Source: an uncultured Ideonella sp. (GTDB lineage: Bacteria > Pseudomonadota > Gammaproteobacteria > Burkholderiales > Burkholderiaceae). From it: a stretch of 15,968 nt of DNA. Numbering within the stretch: position 1 is the first letter of the stretch; each line of letters begins with the position of its first letter. The stretch covers positions 1-15,968 of the forward strand of contig CAMLGG010000112.1 in the NCBI GenBank assembly GCA_946479475.1, read 5' to 3'. The notes beneath the pieces are model-generated. The model ran no database searches, was not told the DNA's origin, and saw only the letters and a list, made by a program, of their open reading frames with translations. Position numbers and translations under genes: made by a program. This document shows, one piece after another, positions 1-5,775 of the stretch.

Positions 1-652
1 CGTTGACGATGTTCAGCACGCCCGGGGGCAGCAGGTCGGCGATCAGCTCGGCCAGCACGAGGATCGAGACAGGCGTGTTCTCGGCCGGCTTGAGGACCAC
101 TGCATTGCCCGCGGCCAGCGCCGGTGCCAGCTTCCACGCCGCCATCAGGATGGGGAAGTTCCACGGGATGATCTGGCCGACCACGCCCAGCGGCTCGTGG
201 ATGTGGTAGGCCATGGTGTTCTCGTCGATCTCGCTGATGCCGCCCTCCTGGGCGCGCAGCGCGCCGGCGAAGTAGCGGAAGTGATCCACCGAAAGCGGGA
301 TGTCGGCGTTCAGCGTCTCGCGGATCGGCTTGCCGTTGTCGACGGTCTCGGCGTAGGCCAGCAGCTCCAGGTTCTGCTCGATGCGGTCGGCGATCTTCAG
401 CAGGATGTTGGAGCGCGTCGCGGCATCGGTCTTGCCCCACTTGTCGGCGGCGGCGTGGGCGGCGTCCAGGGCCAGCTCGATGTCCTCTGCGGTGGACCGG
501 GCGGCCATCGTGTAGGGCTTGCCCGTCGTGGGCGTGACGACGTTGAAGTACTCGCCCTTGACCGGCGGCGTCCACTTGCCCCCGATGAAGTTGTCGTACT
601 GGGCCTTGTAGGCGATCTTGGCGCCAGCGGCGCCGGGTGCAGCGTAGATCAT
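1..652 (-). CDS. NAD(P)-dependent aldehyde dehydrogenase, N-terminal part (runs off window)
   Basis: The first 217 residues are present; the gene continues beyond position 1. It would oxidise an aldehyde to the acid with NAD(P)+ in the cytoplasm. The reading frame shows the usual N-terminal region (NFIGGKW at 21-27), the Rossmann-side segment with PWNFP at 163-167 (Asn165 is the expected oxyanion-hole residue), and LKPAENTP at 187-194, whose Lys binds the cofactor. The catalytic Glu and Cys lie outside the window. The overall character is that of the ExaC/AcoD acetaldehyde dehydrogenase group, which is typically encoded near PQQ alcohol dehydrogenases and AcoR-type regulators; this subgroup call is inference. 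The start ATG (652-650) is preceded by AAGGA about 7 nt upstream. The gene is divergent from the sigma-54 activator, and a candidate sigma-54 promoter lies at 726-711. Confidence 0.93.
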   Translation of the reverse strand, partial: MIYAAPGAAGAKIAYKAQYDNFIGGKWTPPVKGEYFNVVTPTTGKPYTMAARSTAEDIELALDAAHAAADKWGKTDAATRSNILLKIADRIEQNLELLAYAETVDNGKPIRETLNADIPLSVDHFRYFAGALRAQEGGISEIDENTMAYHIHEPLGVVGQIIPWNFPILMAAWKLAPALAAGNAVVLKPAENTPVSILVLAELIADLLPPGVLNIVN

Positions 653-1110
653 GAGTGTCCTTCGGTCTGGTGGAACAAGTGGCTTCAGCCGTGCGGCTGC
701 ACCAGACAAGCTCAACTTCCATGCCAAGCGCCCAGGTCGGTGGATCGGGGTTCGGAGCCCAGGTTTACGCCTAGCCTGCTGCTCCTGGCAGGCACGCCAT
801 GGCCTGCGGCATCGCTACGCTGTGCCAGCCTGAAGCAGGCTGCCGGCCGGTCGGCCCGCGGTGTCCCACCGGCGGTTCGGCGCGAACTTCCGACCCGCGG
901 AGGTGCCCTTCCGCCCGCCTGCCGTAAGGCTTGCGCAAGCAATGTCGCGCCGTGCAGCAGCCTTGTTTCAGATTGGAGCACCCGAGGGACACTGAACGAG
1001 GGATTCCTGCAACTGACGCAGATCAAATCCGGGCCCTAGGATTGCTAGGTGCGCCGCCGACCGTTCGCTACTCTTCGCAGCACCCGGCGATACGCGAAAG
1101 GACCCGTGCG
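653..1110. other. Divergent intergenic region between aldehyde dehydrogenase and activator, with several dyads
   Basis: This is 458 bp without a convincing gene; the short reading frames here lack ribosome-binding sites and family features. It contains several inverted repeats that could be operators or activator sites. These are GCAGGC-N8-GCCTGC at 788-807, CAGCCTG-AAG-CAGGCTG at 826-842, GTTCG-GCG-CGAAC at 875-887, and the perfect palindrome GCTTGCGCAAGC at 929-940. An imperfect 17-bp dyad TGTTTCAGATTGGAGCA at 964-980 partly resembles one between the pedF and nosR-like promoters. No clear sigma-70 promoter for the activator gene was found. Confidence 0.6.
711..726 (-). promoter_or_regulatory. 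Candidate sigma-54 promoter of the aldehyde dehydrogenase gene (imperfect)
   Basis: Read on the minus strand the element is TGGCATGGAAGTTGAG. The -24 box TGGCAT is consensus and the spacing is correct, but the -12 box is TTGAG instead of TTGCA, so the normally conserved GC is GA. The predicted transcript would start near 700 and give a leader of about 48 nt. It is supported by the three better elements elsewhere in the window and by the adjacent sigma-54 activator gene. It is weaker than those three and may be fortuitous. Confidence 0.45.
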
Positions 1111-3180
1111 ATGGTGAACTCTCCTCCGGCCCGCGACGCCGCCAACCTGCCGGTGCTGGGCGACTCGTTGCATGCCGAGACCATCCTGCACTCGCACGAA
1201 CGCTGCGTGGCGCTGGGCCTGTCCCGCATCGACAGGCCGGATCACGCCGGCCTGATCCGCTCCGACCTGGCGATCGCCCGCGAGCGCAACCTGAGGCTGC
1301 ACCTGCACGCGGCCCCGGTGATGGAGTTGCTGCTGGAGCAGACCATGGCCAGCCAGAGCATGGTGCTGCTGACCGATGCCCAGGGCACGGTGCTGCACTC
1401 CGTCGGCCACGACACTTTCCTGCAGCGCGCCTCCAAGGTCGCCCTGGCGCCCGGGGCGAACTGGTCGGAGTCGAGCAAGGGCACCAATGCCATCGGCACG
1501 GCGCTGATAGACGAGCTGCCCACGGTCGTCCACGCCGACGAGCACTACATGCACGCCAACGGCTTCCTGACCTGCTCTGCCTCGCCCATCTTCGACCCGC
1601 GGGGAAACATGCTGGGCGTGCTCGACGTCTCGGGCGACCAGCACTCGTACCACATGCACACGATGGGCCTGGTGAAGATGTCGGCCCGCATGATCGAGAA
1701 CCACTGGCTGACGGACGACTTCCGCCACGCCCTGCGGCTGCACTTCCACAGCCGGCCGGAGTTCATCGGGACGCTGATGGAGGGCATCGTGGCCGTCGGC
1801 CGCGATGGCAAGCTGCTGGGCGCCAACCGCAGCGCGCTCGACCAGCTCGGCATGAGCGGCGCCGCCCTGCGCATGAACAGCATCGCGACCCTGTTCTCGG
1901 TCACGGTGGGCGCGGTGGTCGACCATTTCCGCTCGCCCATCGCCCCGCCGATGGCGATGGTGCTGCCCAACGGCCAGCGCCTGCACATGCGCGCCGCGTT
2001 CAACTGGCCGACCTGGCATTCGCTGGGCAGCACGACGGTGGAGGCCGAAGAAGACCCGATCGCCTCAGCGCCCTGCCCGGCCGTGGAGTCCGCCTACTTC
2101 TCGGCCGCCGCGCGGCCTGCGCCTGGCATGACTTCCGCAACGGCGCCGGGCGGCCAACCGGGCCTGTCGGGCCTGCGCTACCTGCAGACGGGCGATGCGC
2201 AGATGGAGGCGGTGGTCACCAAGGTCCGCCGGGTCCTGAACCGGGACATCTCGGTGCTCGTGCTCGGCGAGACGGGCACGGGCAAGGAGCTGCTGGCACG
2301 CGCCATCCACCAGGATTCGGACCGGGCGCGCCACCCCTTCGTCGCGGTCAACTGCGCCTCCATCCCCGAGAGCCTGATCGAGGCCGAGCTCTTCGGCTAC
2401 GAGGACGGCGCCTTCACCGGCGCGCGCCGCAAGGGCGCGACCGGCAAGATCGTCCAGGCCAACGGCGGCACGCTTTTCCTCGACGAGATAGGCGACATGC
2501 CGCTCGCCCTGCAGGCCCGCCTGCTGCGCGTGCTGCAGGAGCGCCAGGTCACGCCGCTGGGCTCGGCCAAGTCCGTGCCGGTGGACGTGTCGGTCATCAG
2601 CGCCACCCACCGCAACCTGCGCGAGATGATCGGCGCCCAGGCCTTCCGCGAAGACCTGTACTACCGCCTCAACGGCCTGGTCGTGCGCCTGCCCGCGCTG
2701 CGCGAGCGGACCGACCTGATGACCATCGTGCGCAAGATCCTGCGCGCGGAGACCAATGGCCGGCCCCTCGATCTCGAAGCCGAGGTCGTCAAGCTGCTGC
2801 AGGGCTACCACTGGCCGGGCAACATCCGCCAGCTCACCAACGTGCTGCGCACGGCCGCGGTGATGGCCGGCGGCGAGATGGTGATCACGCGGGCGCACCT
2901 GTCGGACGATTTCCTCGAGGATGCCCAGCAGGATCTCGCGCCGCCCCCGCCATCCGTCGCCGCCCCGGCACCGGCGGCGCAACCCACGCCGGTGTCGTCC
3001 GCCGCGCCAGCCGACGCTTCGGCGACGGCGGCAACGTTGGAGGAGCTGGAGCTGCGCACCATCCAGCGCGCCGTCGAAGAGGCCGGGGGCAACATCTCGG
3101 TGGCCTCTCGCCGCCTCGGGATCAGCCGCAACACCATCTACCGCAAGCTGCGTTGGCAGGCGCCGACGAGCCGGGGCTGA
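1111..3180 (+). CDS. Sigma-54-dependent transcriptional activator, AcoR-like (GAF-AAA+-Fis)
   Basis: This 689-aa enhancer-binding protein would remodel sigma-54 RNA polymerase at GG-N10-GC promoters. The N-terminal third (about 20-200) has AcoR-family GAF sensor character (NWSESSKGTNAIGTAL at 117-132, then GNMLGVLDVSGD at 165-176). A PAS-like segment follows at about 218-300. The AAA+ domain has Walker A GETGTGKE at 386-393, the sigma-54 contact loop GAFTGA at 433-438 and Walker B LFLDE at 455-459. After an Ala/Pro-rich linker (about 606-640), a Fis-type helix-turn-helix lies at about 660-680 (SRRLGISRNTIYRKL). The start at 1111 is chosen for GAAAGGA at 1096-1102, 8 nt upstream; the frame is open further upstream but without a good start. 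AcoR relatives respond to small catabolic substrates such as acetoin or alcohols; the ligand here is unknown. Neighbouring sigma-54 promoters suggest it controls the rest of the cluster. Confidence 0.95.
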   Translation: MVNSPPARDAANLPVLGDSLHAETILHSHERCVALGLSRIDRPDHAGLIRSDLAIARERNLRLHLHAAPVMELLLEQTMASQSMVLLTDAQGTVLHSVGHDTFLQRASKVALAPGANWSESSKGTNAIGTALIDELPTVVHADEHYMHANGFLTCSASPIFDPRGNMLGVLDVSGDQHSYHMHTMGLVKMSARMIENHWLTDDFRHALRLHFHSRPEFIGTLMEGIVAVGRDGKLLGANRSALDQLGMSGAALRMNSIATLFSVTVGAVVDHFRSPIAPPMAMVLPNGQRLHMRAAFNWPTWHSLGSTTVEAEEDPIASAPCPAVESAYFSAAARPAPGMTSATAPGGQPGLSGLRYLQTGDAQMEAVVTKVRRVLNRDISVLVLGETGTGKELLARAIHQDSDRARHPFVAVNCASIPESLIEAELFGYEDGAFTGARRKGATGKIVQANGGTLFLDEIGDMPLALQARLLRVLQERQVTPLGSAKSVPVDVSVISATHRNLREMIGAQAFREDLYYRLNGLVVRLPALRERTDLMTIVRKILRAETNGRPLDLEAEVVKLLQGYHWPGNIRQLTNVLRTAAVMAGGEMVITRAHLSDDFLEDAQQDLAPPPPSVAAPAPAAQPTPVSSAAPADASATAATLEELELRTIQRAVEEAGGNISVASRRLGISRNTIYRKLRWQAPTSRG

Positions 3181-3202
3181 ACCTGCGGGGCCGAGCTGCG
3201 CG

Positions 3203-3218
3203 GGGCACGCGTCTTGCA
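3203..3218 (+). promoter_or_regulatory. Sigma-54 promoter upstream of pqqB-like gene
   Basis: The element GGGCACGCGTCTTGCA has -24 GGGCACG (consensus except the first T), four spacer bases and a perfect -12 TTGCA, giving the required GG-N10-GC. It lies just after the activator stop codon, so pqqB would be transcribed from its own promoter starting near 3229, with a leader of about 61 nt. It shares its -24 GGGCACG and -12 TTGCA with the promoter at 9516-9531. Confidence 0.75.
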
Positions 3219-3289
3219 GTGATCCGGTCATCTGCAACAACGTGGAGCGGCAGGCCGGTGGGCCGCCCCTTCCAGGCCCGCTACGCCCG

Positions 3290-4162
3290 ATGAAGATCCT
3301 CGTGCTCGGCTCCGCCGCCGCAGGCGGTTCGCCCCGCTGGAACTGCACCTGCCGCCAATGCGCCGGCCTGCGAGCCGGCACGCTGCGCGGACGGCGGCGG
3401 ACGCCGGGCTCGATCGCCGTGTCGGCCGACGGCGTCGGCTGGCTGCTGGTCAACGCCTCGCCCGACCTCCCGCAGCAGCTGCGCGAAACACCGGCCCTTC
3501 AATCCTGCGACGGATGCGGTGGTGCGCCGGCGATCCGCGGCGTCCTCCTCACCGACGCGCGTCTCGATCACGTGGCAGGACTGCTCAATCTGCGGGACGG
3601 TCCGCCCCTGGAGCTGTACTGCACCCCTCGCGTGTTCGAGGAGCTCACCGGCGAGCTGGCCCTGCTGCCGGTGCTGGACCACTACTGCGGCGTGCGCTGG
3701 CACCTGCTGCCGATCTCGGGTGAGCTCGGGGCCGACCAGGAGTCGGCGGCGCAATCGAGCGCCGAGTTCCGCGTGCCCGGCTGCCCGGGCCTGCGCCTGC
3801 GCGCGATCGCGCTGCCCGGCTCGCCGCCGCCGCATTCACCCCGGCGCGACGACCCGGCCGCCGGCGACTCCATCGGCCTGCTGATCGAGGACGAGGCCAG
3901 CGGCGAGCGCCTGTTCCACGCGCCGACGCTGGAGGCGGTGGGCCCGGTCGAGCGCGAGTGGATGGCCCGCGCCCAATGCATCCTGGTCGGCGGCCTGCAC
4001 GAGCCGCTGCACGACCTGGCCACCCTCTCGGCGACCCGCAAGGTGCTGACCGAGGCCCAGCACGACCACCCCCTGCTCGACGAGGGCAGCGCCGAACGCC
4101 GCCAGCTGGCCGCGCACGGCATCGAGGTCGCGCACGACGGGATGGAAATAGAGCTGAGCTAG
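3290..4162 (+). CDS. pqqB: Divergent PqqB-like protein (metallo-beta-lactamase fold)
   Basis: This 290-aa protein resembles PqqB, which takes part in PQQ biosynthesis by modifying the PqqA-derived precursor. Recognisable elements are the N-terminus MKILVLGSAAAGG, the zinc-site motif WNCTCRQC at 17-24 (C19, C21, C24), SIAVSADG and VNASPDLPQQ at 41-63, and the lactamase-like TDARLDHVAGLL at 88-99. Further on come GLLIEDEASGERLFHAP at 196-212 and the C-terminal LLDEGS...GIEVAHDGMEIEL. The protein is somewhat shorter than usual PqqB (about 300 aa). Between ILVGG (231-235) and RKVL (250-253), the canonical segment with MGHLP-type residues appears deleted, and the usual HINNTNP is replaced by TEAQHDHP. 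It may therefore have lost or changed catalysis. No pqqA, C, D or E is nearby. The ribosome-binding site is weak; the start is fixed by homology. It has its own sigma-54 promoter. Confidence 0.82.
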   Translation: MKILVLGSAAAGGSPRWNCTCRQCAGLRAGTLRGRRRTPGSIAVSADGVGWLLVNASPDLPQQLRETPALQSCDGCGGAPAIRGVLLTDARLDHVAGLLNLRDGPPLELYCTPRVFEELTGELALLPVLDHYCGVRWHLLPISGELGADQESAAQSSAEFRVPGCPGLRLRAIALPGSPPPHSPRRDDPAAGDSIGLLIEDEASGERLFHAPTLEAVGPVEREWMARAQCILVGGLHEPLHDLATLSATRKVLTEAQHDHPLLDEGSAERRQLAAHGIEVAHDGMEIELS

Positions 4163-4165
4163 GCC

Positions 4166-4196
4166 GGCAGGCACGCGGCGGAGCCGCTCGCCTGCC
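4166..4196 (+). terminator. Compound hairpin just after pqqB stop (candidate terminator)
   Basis: Outer arms GGCAGGC (4166-4172) and GCCTGCC (4190-4196) enclose a 2x2 internal loop and a second stem GCGGC-GGA-GCCGC (4175-4187). It begins 4 nt after the pqqB stop codon. No T-run follows, so it may end transcription only partly or act as a 3' stabilising structure. Confidence 0.5.
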
Positions 4197-4223
4197 AGCC
4201 GCGGTCCTCCGCGACACCACCCA

Positions 4224-4244
4224 GCCCTCCTCCGCGAGGAGGGC
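4224..4244. terminator. Perfect 9-bp hairpin between convergent genes (candidate bidirectional terminator)
   Basis: GCCCTCCTC, loop CGC, then GAGGAGGGC form a perfect 9-bp stem. It lies midway between the stop of pqqB (4162) and the stop of the b561-propeller gene (4285), which face each other. Being symmetrical it could serve both directions. There is no T-tract on either side, so the call rests on position and stem strength. Confidence 0.55.
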
Positions 4245-4284
4245 ACCAGTCAGAGGGTTGAAGGCGGGCCGCGGTGCCGCTCGC

Positions 4285-5748
4285 CTATCGCGTCGCGACA
4301 CCCCAGGGGAGCTTGCCCACAGGGACTTCGGACAGCTTGATGTGCTTCAGCGCGTCGATCACCGTGACGCTGCCGGAGCGGCCGCAGGCGACGTAGAGCT
4401 TGGTGCCGTCGGGCGACAGCGCCATGTTCCAGGGGCGTTGGCCGACCGGCACGGTGGCCAGGGTGGCATAGGTGGTCGAATCGATGACCGAGACGGTGGC
4501 AGCGCCGCCGTTGGAGACGAAGATCCACTTGCCGTTGGGATGGACCGCGACGCCATTGCTGCGCGAGCCGGCCTTGACCTTGTTGGCCACCTGCAGGGTG
4601 CGGGTGTCGATCACGTAGAGTTCGTCGGAGTTCTCGGCGGCCACGTAGGCCTTGGTGCCGTCGGGGGAGAAGCCGATGCCGCGCGGGCGGGCGCCGACCG
4701 GGATGCGGGCCACGTCCATGCGCTTGGCCACATCGATCACGTTGACTGCCTCGCCCTCCTCCGCGCTGACGAACACCAGCTTGCCGTCCGGCGAGAACAC
4801 CGCGTGCTCGGGGTTCTTGCCGGTCACCGGCACGACGAAGGCCTTGGTGTTGGTCGTCGTGTCGACGAAGGCCACGTCGTTGCTCTCCTCGATCGCCACC
4901 GCGGCCAGCTTGCCGTCCGGCGAAAGGCCGACGCCCTCGGGCGACTCGCCCAGCGGCACCTCGCCGCTGGCCTGGCGCTTGGCGAGGTCCACGATCACCA
5001 GGCGGTTGTTGGGCTGGTCGCTCACGTAGGCGCGCTGGCCATCCTTGGTGATCACCGTGCCGCGAGGCTTCTTGCCCGCGGCGATCTCGGCCACCACCTG
5101 GTCGGTCGCGATGTCGATCACGCTGAGCGTGCCCGAGCCTTCGTTGGGCACGTAGGCGAACGGCGCCGCCTGCGCATTGCCGGCGAACAGCGCGATGCCC
5201 GCCGCCATGGCCGCCGGCCACATGCGCTGGAACAGGCCGTCGCGGCGGACGAACAGGTGGAGCAGCGCGAAGGCGACGTGCCCCGCGATGAGGGCGCTGA
5301 AGGCCCAGGCCAGAGCGACGTGCATGCCGTTGAAGAAGCTGTAGACGTTGGGAAGGTTGGGGCCCCAGGGCTTGAGGGCGATGCCGAAGAACTTGACGCC
5401 GTGCTGGCTGAAGTTGGAGGCGACGTAGCCCGACAGCGGCATCAGCAGCATGCAGGCATACAGGGCCCGGTGGCCCCACAGCGCCGCCCGGCGTGCCCGC
5501 TGCGCCATGCCGGCCGGCCAAGGCGGCGGCTGGTGCGCGAGCCGCCAGCCCAGCCGCAGCGCTATCAGGGCCAGCAGCACGAGGCCGAAGGACTTGTGCA
5601 GGTTGATCACCGAGGCCCGCGCGGGCGTGCCCCTCGGCGCCAGGTCGTCCAGCAGGAAGCCGAAGACGATCTGGGCCAGCAGGGCCAGGCCGATGGCCCA
5701 GTGCAGGGTCATCGCGACCCGGTCGTAGCGGGCGGCTCGCTCTTTCAT
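4285..5748 (-). CDS. Cytochrome b561-YVTN beta-propeller fusion protein
   Basis: This 487-aa protein joins two normally separate units. Residues 1-178 are a four-helix cytochrome b561 of the bacterial CybB/YodB type: RYDRVAMTLHW with H16, NLHKSFG with H51, GHRALY with H93, and GMHVALAW...GHVAF with H143 and H157, followed by HLFVRRDGLFQRMW. Haem would be bound by paired His in the membrane for quinol or cytochrome electron transfer. Residues 179-195 form a hydrophobic stretch ending NAQAAP, like a signal peptide. Residues 196-487 hold about seven YVTN-type blades, each with a SPDG-like turn and VIDxxT strand, resembling the beta-propeller proteins found with PQQ-dependent catabolism genes. 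The topology implies a periplasmic propeller. The start has AGGAG 7 nt upstream. It is the last gene of the operon, 27 nt after the TonB receptor gene. The frame is uninterrupted, so this looks like a true fusion. Confidence 0.9.
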   Translation of the reverse strand: MKERAARYDRVAMTLHWAIGLALLAQIVFGFLLDDLAPRGTPARASVINLHKSFGLVLLALIALRLGWRLAHQPPPWPAGMAQRARRAALWGHRALYACMLLMPLSGYVASNFSQHGVKFFGIALKPWGPNLPNVYSFFNGMHVALAWAFSALIAGHVAFALLHLFVRRDGLFQRMWPAAMAAGIALFAGNAQAAPFAYVPNEGSGTLSVIDIATDQVVAEIAAGKKPRGTVITKDGQRAYVSDQPNNRLVIVDLAKRQASGEVPLGESPEGVGLSPDGKLAAVAIEESNDVAFVDTTTNTKAFVVPVTGKNPEHAVFSPDGKLVFVSAEEGEAVNVIDVAKRMDVARIPVGARPRGIGFSPDGTKAYVAAENSDELYVIDTRTLQVANKVKAGSRSNGVAVHPNGKWIFVSNGGAATVSVIDSTTYATLATVPVGQRPWNMALSPDGTKLYVACGRSGSVTVIDALKHIKLSEVPVGKLPWGVATR

Positions 5749-5775
5749 GAAGGGACTCCTAGGACAGCAGGAACT

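Noticed and set aside
809..826. Second candidate sigma-54 site, minus strand TGGCACAGCGTAGC, upstream of the aldehyde dehydrogenase
   Set aside because: The -24 box is good, but the GC falls one base too close (N9 rather than N10) and the -12 box is not TTGC-like. It is also far from the gene.
197..1039. 280-codon plus-strand frame over the aldehyde dehydrogenase and the intergenic region
   Set aside because: Its first half is antisense to a clear aldehyde dehydrogenase and the remainder has no ribosome-binding site or family features.
1042..1078. Sigma-70 promoter for the activator gene (TTGCTA with TACTCT)
   Set aside because: The spacing between the two hexamers is about 21 bp and the -10 match is poor, so it is not reported as a promoter.
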